From JANNOG01 sp050329415 (GTDB lineage Bacteria > Actinomycetota > Actinomycetes > Actinomycetales > JBBAYJ01), in NCBI GenBank assembly GCA_050329415.1, contig JBHJOS010000147.1, positions 1-15,187 on the forward strand: DNA of 15,187 bases, in the 5' to 3' direction. A program made the position numbers and the translations under genes. Below are positions 6,475 to 13,852 of this stretch, in pieces. A model generated the notes under the pieces. It was not told where the DNA came from. It was given only the letters and a program-made list of their open reading frames with translations, and made no database searches. Each line of letters starts with the position of its first letter. Position 1 is the stretch's first letter.

Positions 6475-7005
6475 GTGTTCAACGGCACCCAAGTCACCAT
6501 CCGAGGCCACGTCGCCACCGATCCCGTCCACCGCGTCACCGAACCCGGGGCCACCAGCCTGTGCAGCTTCCGAGTGGCCGTCACCGCCCGGCGGTGGTCG
6601 GCCGTCGAGCGGCGGGCCGTGGACGTCGACACCAGCTTCTACACGGTCACCTGCTGGCGCCAGCTCGCCGACAACACGGTGACGAGCCTGCGCAAGGGCG
6701 ACGGCGTCGTCGTCACGGGCCGGTTGCGGGTGCGCGACTTCGTTCACGACGACCAGCAACGCACCAGCGCCGACATCGTCGCCGACGCCGTGGGTCACGA
6801 CCTCACGTGGGGCATCGCGGAGTTCTCCCGCGTCACACGGACCGAGCGGGTCGACCACGAGCAGGCGGCGGCCGACGCTCTCGCCGACGCGGTCGCCGCT
6901 GCCCCGCTGGAGCCGGTGCCGTCACCGGACGGCGACGGCGGGCGGTCGGAGCCGATCACCGGTGGCTCCGTCGAGCGGACGGAGCCGGTGGCCGCCGGCT
7001 CGTGA
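6475..7005 (+). CDS. ssb: Single-stranded DNA-binding protein, short paralogue without acidic tip (SsbB-like)
   Basis: This 176-residue SSB binds and protects single-stranded DNA as an OB-fold tetramer during replication, repair or chromosome segregation. The OB fold spans about residues 3-115, with family blocks NGTQVTIRGHVATDP (3-17), SFRVAVTARRW (31-41) and SFYTVTCWRQLADN (54-67) followed by LRKGDGVVVTGRLRVRDF (72-89). Residues 116-176 are a low-complexity Ala/Pro/Glu tail. The protein ends PVAAGS and so lacks the conserved acidic DDDIPF-type tip with which housekeeping SSB recruits partner enzymes. That marks it as a second, specialised SSB; the main ssb is expected near rpsF/rpsR elsewhere. 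GTG 6475 is chosen because GAGGGAGG (6463-6470) precedes it by four bases and translation begins with the family-typical MFNGT. The long upstream extension of this frame is antisense-like noise. It lies 134 bases behind the GTPase pair, with DnaA-like boxes between. In Streptomyces a comparable second SSB is linked to chromosome segregation at sporulation. Confidence 0.92.
   Translation: MFNGTQVTIRGHVATDPVHRVTEPGATSLCSFRVAVTARRWSAVERRAVDVDTSFYTVTCWRQLADNTVTSLRKGDGVVVTGRLRVRDFVHDDQQRTSADIVADAVGHDLTWGIAEFSRVTRTERVDHEQAAADALADAVAAAPLEPVPSPDGDGGRSEPITGGSVERTEPVAAGS
6982..7001 (+). terminator. Hairpin at the 3' end of ssb
   Basis: GAGCCGG (6982-6988) and CCGGCTC (6995-7001) form a perfect 7-bp stem with a 6-base loop, ending one base before the ssb stop codon. 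No U-run follows. It may act as a U-less terminator or mRNA stabiliser, or simply reflect the repetitive coding of the tail. Confidence 0.3.
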
Positions 7006-7105
7006 GCGACATCCGTCCGCCCGCATCCGTCACGGGCTCCCCGACCGTAGAAGGTGGCGAGGGCGAACGCCGTCCTCACCTGACCCGCTCGGAAGGGACA
7101 ACGTC

Positions 7106-7759
7106 ATGTCGACCATCCGTCGCCTCGCCGCCGTCGCCGCCGGTGCCGCGCTCGCCGCCGGTACCGCGCTCATGGGCACCCCGGCCGCCGCCGCCGATGA
7201 CACCCCCACAGGGACCACGCCGCTCGCCGAGGTACTTCTCGCTGACGGGGACGACTTCGACCGCAACCCGTTCGACTACGACATCGTCACCCAGGCCGTT
7301 CTCGCGGTGCTCGCCGAGAAGCCGGAGTCACCGGTGGGTGTCCTCACCCAGGGCGATGTCGCGGTGACCGCGTTCGTGCCGAACGACCGTGCCTTCCGCC
7401 TGCTCGTCCGGGACCTCACGCACGAGAACCTGCGCAAGGAGTCCGATGTCTTCGCCGCCGTCGCCGGTCTCGGGATCGACACGGTGGAGACCGTGCTGCT
7501 CTATCACGTGGTCCCCGGCGCCACCATCGACTCCGACGCGGCGCTGGCCGCAGACGGCGCTCACCTGCCGACGGCTCTCGAGGTCGACGGCGTGGCCCAG
7601 GCCATCGGCGTCGACGTCCGGGGGCGGTCTCACGTCATCCGGCTCGTCGACCTCGACACCGACGACCGCGACCCGCGAGTGGTCCAGTTCGACATCAACG
7701 AGGGCAACGTCCAGATCGCCCACGGCATCAACCGCGTCCTGCGCCCCGTCGACCTCTGA
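7106..7759 (+). CDS. Secreted fasciclin (FAS1) domain protein
   Basis: This 217-residue exported protein has one FAS1 domain, a fold used for cell-surface adhesion and matrix contacts. A Sec signal peptide is clear: basic IRR at 4-6, an Ala/Leu-rich core (about 7-22) and cleavage expected after TPAAAA (residue 30). The FAS1 signature blocks are VTAFVPNDRAF (87-97, H1 region), ETVLLYHVVPGATI (128-141, YH motif and H2) and the closing NVQIAHGINRVLRP (201-214). The domain fills nearly the whole mature protein. There is no lipobox, LPXTG motif or membrane anchor, so it is probably released or loosely wall-associated. ATG 7106 is preceded by GGAAGGGA at 7091-7098. It has its own 100-base upstream gap, containing two copies of CATCCGTC (7010-7017 and 7024-7031), and a strong structured 3' end, so it is probably monocistronic. 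Ligand and role are unknown. Confidence 0.88.
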   Translation: MSTIRRLAAVAAGAALAAGTALMGTPAAAADDTPTGTTPLAEVLLADGDDFDRNPFDYDIVTQAVLAVLAEKPESPVGVLTQGDVAVTAFVPNDRAFRLLVRDLTHENLRKESDVFAAVAGLGIDTVETVLLYHVVPGATIDSDAALAADGAHLPTALEVDGVAQAIGVDVRGRSHVIRLVDLDTDDRDPRVVQFDINEGNVQIAHGINRVLRPVDL

Positions 7760-7801
7760 TCTCCGGCGGGGGTCGCGAGCCGTGGACGGCGTCGTGTGAG
7801 T

Positions 7802-7862
7802 GGCGGGTCCGGTGGCGGGGTCTCGGTCCCGTCACCGGCCCCCCGGGTCCCCACGACCCGCC
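7802..7862 (+). terminator. Nested inverted repeat after fasciclin gene, probable terminator
   Basis: The inner arms CCGGTGGCGGG (7809-7819) and CCCGTCACCGG (7828-7838) form an 11-bp stem with one G-U pair and an 8-base loop. They sit directly inside outer arms GGCGGGT (7802-7808) and ACCCGCC (7856-7862), which match perfectly over 7 bp. The outer right arm is separated from the inner stem by a C-rich 17-base spacer. It starts 43 bases after the fasciclin stop. No U-run follows, as is common for actinobacterial terminators. Confidence 0.6.
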
Positions 7863-7949
7863 GTGATGGCGGACTCACTCCCATGGCGTCGATGCGGTCC
7901 GGTCGTGCGCAGTTTCTTTGGGGAGGACTGAAATATCCCTTTTGGCCCG

Positions 7950-7979
7950 TTGTCCTCGATGTGGTCCAGGAGATAGGAC
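7950..7979 (+). promoter_or_regulatory. Candidate promoter of the large secreted protein, inside an inverted repeat
   Basis: TTGTCC (7950-7955) and TAGGAC (7974-7979) are separated by 18 bases and resemble -35 and -10 boxes in an AT-rich island. TGTCCT (7951-7956) and AGGACA (7975-7980) are exact inverted copies, so the same bases could be an operator half-site pair. The leader to the chosen start would be about 75 bases. This is prediction from pattern only. Confidence 0.35.
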
Positions 7980-7994
7980 AGTTCCACTCACATC

Positions 7995-8033
7995 GGGCCG
8001 TCCGGGCGACTGGCGGCGCAGGGCCGTCCGGGC
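7995..8033 (+). repeat. 13-base direct repeat in the leader of the large secreted protein gene
   Basis: GGGCCGTCCGGGC occurs exactly at 7995-8007 and again at 8021-8033, a 26-base period. Both copies lie downstream of the candidate promoter and upstream of the ribosome binding site, so they could be protein-binding sites on DNA or alternate pairing elements in the leader RNA. Confidence 0.5.
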
Positions 8034-8060
8034 CACCGCGGCGGCGGAGGGGTGGACGTC

Positions 8061-11000
8061 ATGGGCATCTCGAAGCGACCACCTGGCCGTGGGTTCCGAT
8101 CTCGGCGTAGCCGTGGCATGTCCGTCGTGGCCGCTGCGGCCCTCGGCGCGGCCGGCATCGTCGCCGTGGAGGGGGCCACGGTGGCTCCGCCGGCCCAGGC
8201 GGTGCCGGCCGGGTTCCAGGACCAGGTGCTGTGGACCGGGTTCACCGCGCCCACCGAGATCGCCTTCGCACCGGACGGTGCCGTGTTCGTGGCCGAGAAG
8301 TCGGGGCTGGTCCATCGGTTCGACGGGCTGTCCGACACCACCCGCCAGCAGGTCGCCGACCTGCGCACCGTGGTCCACAACTGGGCCGACCGCGGCCTGC
8401 TGGGTCTCGCCGTGGACCCCGACTTCGGGCCGGACCGTCCGTACCTCTATGTCCAGTACACCTACGACCACGTCCTCGGGGACCCGGCGCCGGCTCCCCG
8501 GTGGGGGGTGCCCGGAGCCACGTTCGACTCCTGCCCGACCCCGCCGGGCGGTACCGCGGACGGCTGCGTCACCAGCGGCCGGTTGTCGAAGCTCGTCCTC
8601 GACGGGGTGGCGGGTTCGGTCGTCCGCGAGGACGTCCTCGTCGAGGACTGGTGCGCGCAGTTCCCCAGCCACTCCATCGGCACGATCGCCTTCGGCGCCG
8701 ACGGGTACCTCTACGCGGGCGGCGGCGACGGCGCGAGCTTCAACGTCGTCGACTACGGCCAGCTCGGCGGCACCCAGGCTGGTACGCCGACCCCGGTCAA
8801 CCCGTGCGGGGACGGTGTCCCCCCCGGCACGGCACCCACCCCGGCCGACGCCATCGGCGGTGCGCTGCGCTCCCAGGCGCCCGCGGTGCGCGGCCGGAGC
8901 ACGATCACCGGTGACGTCAGCCTCTCGGGGACGATCATCCGGGTCGATCCCGACACCGGCGACGGGGTTCCCGGCAACCCGTGGTTCGACCTGCCCGGCG
9001 CCACCCCGAACGAGAAGCGGATCGTGGCCTACGGGATGCGGAACCAGTTCCGCTTCTCCTTCCGGGGCGGTACGAACGAGATGTGGATCGGCGACGTCGG
9101 ATGGGGGGTCTGGGAGGAGATCAACGTCCTGCCCGACCCCGACACCCTCGCCGCGCCGCCGAACTTCGGGTGGCCCTGCTACGAAGGCGCCCCCCGTCAG
9201 GGCGGGTACGACGGCCGCAACCTGGACCTGTGCGAGGACCTCTACGCCGCCGGCCCCTCCGCCGTGACCGCGCCGTACTACGCCTACCGCCACAGCGACA
9301 AGCCGGTTGCCGGCGACCCCTGCCCCACCGGGGCGTCGTCCATCGCGGGCGTCGCCTACTACAACCGGCCCACCACTCCCGGAATCACCCCGTACCCGGA
9401 GCGCTACGACGGCGCCGTGTTCTTCACCGACTACAACCGGCGGTGCATCTGGGCGCTCATGCCGGGCACCGACGGCCGACCGGACCCGAACCGGGTCGAG
9501 TTCTTCCACCAGGCCTCGGGCGGCATCGTCAACCTGGTCGTCGGCCCGAACGGGGACCTGTTCTACCCGAACGTCGACCGCGGCCAGATCCAGCGGATCC
9601 GCTGGTTCCCCGACAACACGCCGCCGGTGGCCTCGGTGACCGCCGATCGGCTGTCCGGCCCGGCGCCGCTGGCCGTGGCCTTCGACGCCTCCGGCAGCAC
9701 GGACCCCGACGGCGACGCCCTCACCTATGCCTGGGACCTGGACGGGGACGGCCAGTACGACGACGCCACCGGCCCGACCGCGTCGCGCACGTACGCGGCG
9801 GCGGCGACGACCGTCACCGTCCGGGTCACCGACGCCCGGGGCGCATCCGCCCTCGCCTCGGTCACGGTGACGACGGGCAACGGCCCGCCGACGATCGACA
9901 TCACGTCGCCGGACGCGGCGACCGCATGGGCGGTCGGCGAGGCGCTGAGCTTCACCGCGACCGCGTCCGACCCGGAGGACGGCGCCCTCTCCGGGGACGA
10001 CGTCACGTGGCAGGTGCGCCTGCTCACCTGCGACGCCACGGGCCAGGACTGCGTCACGAGGCGCGTCGACCCCTACACCGGCACGTCGGGGACCGCGATC
10101 GCCCCCGACTGGAGCGGGGAGGGCAACACCCTGCTGGAGTTCGAGGCGACGGCCACGGACTCGGCCGGCGCCACCGCCGTCGACCGGGTGCGGTTGCAGC
10201 CCCGCACCGTGACCCTCACCTTCGACACCCAGCCCCGCGGTCTCGGCATCGTCGTCGGCTCCGCGGAGGCCCGGGCGACGCCGTTCACCCGGACCGTCAT
10301 CGTCGGGTCCGAGAACTCGTTCAGCGCCCCCTCTCCCCAGACCTCGACCGGCACCAGCTACCGGTTCGCGTCGTGGGCCGACGGCAGCACCGACGCCGCC
10401 CGCCTGGTCGCCGCCCCGACGGTGCCGACCACGTACACCGCCCGGTTCGAGGCCGTCCCACAGTCGGGACCGCCGGGTCTCGTCGCCGAGTACGGCTTCG
10501 ACGAGGCGGCCGGGACCGCTGTCCGGGACTCCTCGGGACGCGGCAACGACGGGACGGCGACCGCCACGACCCGGACCCCGGACGGCCGGTTCGGCGGCGC
10601 CCTGAGCTTCAACGGCACCAGCAGCCGGGTGGTCGTCCCGGACGCGCCGTCGCTGGACCTCACGTCGGCGATGACTCTGTCGGCCTGGGTCAACCCCACG
10701 TCGTCCAGTGGGTGGCGCACCGCGGTGCTCAAGGAGAACCCGGCCCAGAACTACCTGGTCTACGGGCTGTACTCGGCCGAGCCGGGTGCCGGCCCCGGCG
10801 GCTACGTCCGGATCGGCACCAGTACCACCGCGGCGACCGCCGGCGCCGCCCTGCCCACGGGGACCTGGTCCCACCTCACGGCCACCTACGACGGCGCCAC
10901 CGTGCGGACCTACGTCAACGGTGCACTGGTGGGGTCGCGGGCCGCCACGGGGACCATGGCGAACTCCACGGGACCGCTGACGATCGGGGGGAACGCGATC

Positions 11001-12035
11001 TGGGGCGAGTGGTTCGCCGGGCGGATCGACGAGGTCCGGGCGTACGACCGCGCCCTCACCCCGGCCGAGGTCCTCGCCGAGCGGGACCGGCCCGCGACTG
11101 CCGTGGCACCGGACACGACGCCGCCGACGGTGACGATCACGGCACCCGCGGCCGGCGCCACCGTGGCCGGCACGGTGGCCGTCACCGCGGACGCCACCGA
11201 CGACCGCGCGGTCGCCGCCGTCGAGTTCCGCGCGGGATCGACCGTCCTCGGCACCGACACCGCCGCGCCCTACGCCGCCGCCTGGGACGCCGGGGCGCTG
11301 CCGGACGGTCCCGTCACCCTCACCGCGGTCGCCCGGGACGCGGCCGGCAACGCGTCGGCCCCGGCGAGCGTGACGGTCACCGTCGACAACCCGGACGCCC
11401 CGGTCCGCCCCGCCGGCCTGGTCGCCGGGTACGCCTTCGACGAGACGTCCGGGTCCGCGGTCGCCGACGCCTCGGGCCTCGGCAACACCGGCACGGCGGC
11501 CGGGACCACCCGGGCCGGCGGCCGCTTCGGCGGCGCCCTGGTGTTCGACGGCGCCGGCTCCCGGGTCACCGTGCCGGACTCGGTGTCCCTCGACCTCACG
11601 ACCGGCATGACCGTCATGGCCTGGGTGAACCCGACGGCGGTCACCGACTGGCGCACGGTGGTGCTCAAGGAGGACCCGGCCCGGGGCGACCTCGCCTACG
11701 GCCTGTACGCAGCGTCGCCCTCCCGCGGGCCGGGCGGCTGGGCGGTCGTCGGTTCGACCACGGCGACGGCCGAGAGCAGCGCCCGGCTCACCCCCGGGAC
11801 GTGGACGCACGTCGCCATGACCTACGACGGGTCGACCGTGCGCTACTTCCAGGACGGGACGCAGGTCGCGAGCAGCACGGCCGCCGGTGCCGTACGGGCC
11901 ACCACCGGGCCGCTGGTCATCGGCGGCAACTCCCTGTGGGGGGAGCACTTCGCGGGCCGCATCGACGAGGTCGAGGTCTACGGCAGGCCCCTGTCGCCGA
12001 CCGAGATCGCCACCGCTCGCGACGCTCCCCTGTGA
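8061..12035 (+). CDS. Large secreted sugar dehydrogenase (GSDH/PQQ-type propeller) with PKD, Ig-like and two LamG domains
   Basis: This 1324-residue exported protein probably oxidises a sugar or related alcohol while bound to polysaccharide. A basic n-region with SRRSRGM (14-20) and a hydrophobic core (21-37) leads to a signal-peptidase site after PAQA (47). The twin Arg allows Tat export. Residues 52-515 form a glucose/sorbosone dehydrogenase-like beta-propeller: APTEIAFAPDGAVFVAEK (63-80), DRGLLGLAVDPDF (110-122), FPSHSIGTIAFGADGYLYAG (201-220, His204 a candidate catalytic base), VAYGMRNQFRFSF (322-334) and GEIN-like WEEINVLPDPD. Next come a PKD domain (521-606, DASGSTDPDGD), a second Ig-like region (609-715), a link to 800, LamG-1 (806-1009), an Ig-like domain (1017-1110) and LamG-2 (1118-1320). 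I chose ATG 8061 because GGAGGGG (8046-8052) fits it better than GTG 8052. There is no sortase signal, so it is released. Cofactor and substrate are unproven; homologues are typically annotated PQQ-dependent sugar dehydrogenase. Confidence 0.88.
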   Translation: MGISKRPPGRGFRSRRSRGMSVVAAAALGAAGIVAVEGATVAPPAQAVPAGFQDQVLWTGFTAPTEIAFAPDGAVFVAEKSGLVHRFDGLSDTTRQQVADLRTVVHNWADRGLLGLAVDPDFGPDRPYLYVQYTYDHVLGDPAPAPRWGVPGATFDSCPTPPGGTADGCVTSGRLSKLVLDGVAGSVVREDVLVEDWCAQFPSHSIGTIAFGADGYLYAGGGDGASFNVVDYGQLGGTQAGTPTPVNPCGDGVPPGTAPTPADAIGGALRSQAPAVRGRSTITGDVSLSGTIIRVDPDTGDGVPGNPWFDLPGATPNEKRIVAYGMRNQFRFSFRGGTNEMWIGDVGWGVWEEINVLPDPDTLAAPPNFGWPCYEGAPRQGGYDGRNLDLCEDLYAAGPSAVTAPYYAYRHSDKPVAGDPCPTGASSIAGVAYYNRPTTPGITPYPERYDGAVFFTDYNRRCIWALMPGTDGRPDPNRVEFFHQASGGIVNLVVGPNGDLFYPNVDRGQIQRIRWFPDNTPPVASVTADRLSGPAPLAVAFDASGSTDPDGDALTYAWDLDGDGQYDDATGPTASRTYAAAATTVTVRVTDARGASALASVTVTTGNGPPTIDITSPDAATAWAVGEALSFTATASDPEDGALSGDDVTWQVRLLTCDATGQDCVTRRVDPYTGTSGTAIAPDWSGEGNTLLEFEATATDSAGATAVDRVRLQPRTVTLTFDTQPRGLGIVVGSAEARATPFTRTVIVGSENSFSAPSPQTSTGTSYRFASWADGSTDAARLVAAPTVPTTYTARFEAVPQSGPPGLVAEYGFDEAAGTAVRDSSGRGNDGTATATTRTPDGRFGGALSFNGTSSRVVVPDAPSLDLTSAMTLSAWVNPTSSSGWRTAVLKENPAQNYLVYGLYSAEPGAGPGGYVRIGTSTTAATAGAALPTGTWSHLTATYDGATVRTYVNGALVGSRAATGTMANSTGPLTIGGNAIWGEWFAGRIDEVRAYDRALTPAEVLAERDRPATAVAPDTTPPTVTITAPAAGATVAGTVAVTADATDDRAVAAVEFRAGSTVLGTDTAAPYAAAWDAGALPDGPVTLTAVARDAAGNASAPASVTVTVDNPDAPVRPAGLVAGYAFDETSGSAVADASGLGNTGTAAGTTRAGGRFGGALVFDGAGSRVTVPDSVSLDLTTGMTVMAWVNPTAVTDWRTVVLKEDPARGDLAYGLYAASPSRGPGGWAVVGSTTATAESSARLTPGTWTHVAMTYDGSTVRYFQDGTQVASSTAAGAVRATTGPLVIGGNSLWGEHFAGRIDEVEVYGRPLSPTEIATARDAPL

Positions 12036-12050
12036 GTCCGCCTCGTCGGC

Positions 12051-12079
12051 CACGGGGCCGGTGTCTGCCCGGCCCCGTG
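12051..12079 (+). terminator. Strong hairpin terminator after the large secreted protein gene
   Basis: CACGGGGCCGG (12051-12061) and CCGGCCCCGTG (12069-12079) form a perfect 11-bp stem around a TGTCTGC loop, 16 bases after the stop codon. Two more G-C pairs extend it beyond one mismatch. There is no U-run. Position and stability make it a convincing U-less terminator separating this gene from ettA. Confidence 0.75.
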
Positions 12080-12088
12080 ACCGGCGGG

Positions 12089-12118
12089 TTCGCGCGCCCG
12101 GGCGGGCCGCCCTACTAT
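12089..12118 (+). promoter_or_regulatory. Probable promoter of ettA
   Basis: TACTAT at 12113-12118 is a good -10 hexamer in otherwise G/C-only surroundings. A weak -35, TTCGCG, lies at 12089-12094 with 18-base spacing. Transcription would begin about 12125, giving a leader near 30 bases that contains AGAGAGG (12141-12147), the ettA ribosome binding site. It sits just behind the terminator hairpin. Confidence 0.5.
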
Positions 12119-12153
12119 GCCTCTGACCTGCGGGAACTTGAGAGAGGCGGCTC

Positions 12154-13839
12154 GTGGCCGAATTCGTCTACACCATGCGCAAGGCCCGAAAGGCAGTCGG
12201 GGACAAGGTCATCCTCGATGACGTCTCGATGTCGTTCTTCCCCGGCGCCAAGATCGGCATGGTGGGTCCCAACGGCGCGGGCAAGTCCACGATCCTCAAG
12301 ATCATGGCTGGCCTGGACCAGCCGTCCAACGGCGACGCCTCGCTCAGCCCGGGCTACAGCGTCGGGATCCTCCAGCAGGAACCGCCGCTGAACGAGGAGA
12401 AGACGGTCCTCGGCAACGTGCAGGAGGGCCTCGGCGAGATCAAGGCCAAGCTCGACCGGTACAACGAGATCAGCGGCCTGATGGCGGACCCGGACGCCGA
12501 CTTCGACGCCCTCATGGCCGAGATGGGCGACCTGCAGGAGGCCCTGGACCACGCCGACGCCTGGGACCTCGACAGCCAGCTCGAGCAGGCGATGGACGCC
12601 CTGCGCACCCCGCCGCCCGACGAGCCCGTCACCCACCTGTCGGGTGGCGAGCGCCGCCGGGTCGCGCTGTGCAAGCTGCTGCTGTCGAAGCCGGACCTGC
12701 TGTTGCTCGACGAACCGACGAACCACCTGGACGCCGAGAGCGTGCAGTGGCTCGAGCAGCACCTCGCCCAGTACGAGGGCGCCGTCATCGCCGTCACCCA
12801 CGACCGCTACTTCCTCGACAACGTCGCCCAGTGGATCGCCGAGGTGGACCGCGGTCGCCTCTACCCCTACGAGGGCAACTACTCGACCTACCTCGAGAAG
12901 AAGCAGGAGCGCCTGCAGGTCCAGGGCAAGAAGGACGCCAAGCTCGCCCGGCGCCTCAAGGACGAACTGGACTGGGTCCGGCAGAACGCCAAGGGCCGCC
13001 AGGCGAAGTCCAAGGCGCGCCTGGGCCGGTACGAGGAGATGGCGGCCGAGGCCGAGCGCACGCGGAAGCTCGACTTCGAGGAGATCCAGATCCCGCCGGG
13101 TCCCCGCCTGGGGACGAAGGTCATCGAGGTCACGGACCTTCACAAGGGCTTCGAGGACCGCGGCGACCTCATCGCCGGGCTGTCGTTCACGCTGCCCCGC
13201 AACGGCATCGTCGGGATCATCGGCCACAACGGCGTCGGCAAGACGACGCTGTTCAAGACCATCGTCGGCCAGGAGAAGCCGGACGCCGGCACCGTCGACA
13301 TCGGGGACACCGTCAAGATCTCCTACGTCGACCAGTCGCGCGGCGGCCTCGACCCGGCGAAGACCCTGTGGCAGGTCGTCTCCGACGGGCTCGACTACAT
13401 CCAGGTCGGCAACGTCGAGGTCCCCTCCCGGGCGTACGTGTCGAGCTTCGGCTTCAAGGGTCCCGACCAGCAGAAGCCTGCCGGGGTGCTCTCCGGTGGC
13501 GAGCGCAACCGCCTCAACCTGGCTCTCACGCTGAAGGAGGGCGGCAACCTCCTCCTGCTGGACGAGCCGACGAACGACCTCGACGTCGAGACGCTGGGGT
13601 CGCTGGAGAACGCGCTGCTGGAGTTCCCGGGCTGCGCCGTCGTCATCAGCCACGACCGGTGGTTCCTGGACCGGGTGGCCACGCACATCCTGGCCTACGA
13701 GGGCACCGAGAAGGAGCCCGCGACCTGGTTCTGGTTCGAGGGCAACTTCGCCTCCTACGAGGAGAACAAGGTCGAGCGGCTCGGGGCCGACGCCACCCGC
13801 CCGCACCGGGTGACGTACCGCAAGCTCACCCGAGACTGA
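12154..13839 (+). CDS. ettA: Energy-dependent translational throttle protein EttA (ABC-F ATPase)
   Basis: This 561-residue ABC-F protein binds the ribosomal E site and gates entry into elongation according to the ATP/ADP ratio. It has two ABC domains and no membrane segment. The first has Walker A GPNGAGKST (38-46), signature LSGGE (162-166) and Walker B LLLLDEPT (182-189, Glu187). An arm subdomain of about 95-135 contacts the ribosome. The basic linker helix (P-site tRNA interaction motif) spans about 243-310, around KARLGRYEEM. The second ABC domain has GHNGVGKTT (357-365), LSGGE (446-450) and LLLLDEPT (466-473, Glu471). Length matches EttA (about 555), with no C-terminal extension of antibiotic-resistance ABC-F proteins. 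GTG 12154 is preceded by AGAGAGG with 6-base spacing. It has its own promoter and terminator-bounded upstream gap, and the hydrolase gene follows after 13 bases, probably on the same transcript. It is a housekeeping-type gene in actinomycetes. Confidence 0.96.
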   Translation: MAEFVYTMRKARKAVGDKVILDDVSMSFFPGAKIGMVGPNGAGKSTILKIMAGLDQPSNGDASLSPGYSVGILQQEPPLNEEKTVLGNVQEGLGEIKAKLDRYNEISGLMADPDADFDALMAEMGDLQEALDHADAWDLDSQLEQAMDALRTPPPDEPVTHLSGGERRRVALCKLLLSKPDLLLLDEPTNHLDAESVQWLEQHLAQYEGAVIAVTHDRYFLDNVAQWIAEVDRGRLYPYEGNYSTYLEKKQERLQVQGKKDAKLARRLKDELDWVRQNAKGRQAKSKARLGRYEEMAAEAERTRKLDFEEIQIPPGPRLGTKVIEVTDLHKGFEDRGDLIAGLSFTLPRNGIVGIIGHNGVGKTTLFKTIVGQEKPDAGTVDIGDTVKISYVDQSRGGLDPAKTLWQVVSDGLDYIQVGNVEVPSRAYVSSFGFKGPDQQKPAGVLSGGERNRLNLALTLKEGGNLLLLDEPTNDLDVETLGSLENALLEFPGCAVVISHDRWFLDRVATHILAYEGTEKEPATWFWFEGNFASYEENKVERLGADATRPHRVTYRKLTRD

Positions 13840-13852
13840 GGGGCGGAACCCG

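Larger units (their letters stand above)
7760..8060. other. 301-base region between fasciclin gene and large secreted protein gene
   Basis: No gene is visible. The first 100 bases hold the nested inverted repeat that ends the fasciclin transcript. From about 7908 to 7990 the sequence is clearly AT-richer than everything around it (CAGTTTCTTT, GAAATATCCCTTTT), consistent with a promoter region. The last 65 bases are GC-rich, contain a 13-base direct repeat and end in the ribosome binding site GGAGGGG (8046-8052) of the next gene. Confidence 0.6.

Noticed and set aside
7900..8060. Possible riboswitch in the leader of the large secreted protein
   Set aside because: I looked for the c-di-GMP (GEMM) and ydaO/c-di-AMP consensus elements and saw none. 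Only repeats and promoter-like boxes can be supported.
7875..12053. Very long open frame (about 1390 codons) on the minus strand
   Set aside because: It is the antisense of the large secreted protein. The product is a Gly/Arg/Val-rich low-complexity string with no domain, as expected in GC-rich DNA, whereas the plus strand shows clear domains.
8981..12391. 1136-codon plus-strand frame overlapping the large secreted protein
   Set aside because: Arg-rich out-of-frame shadow that even runs into ettA; no domain.
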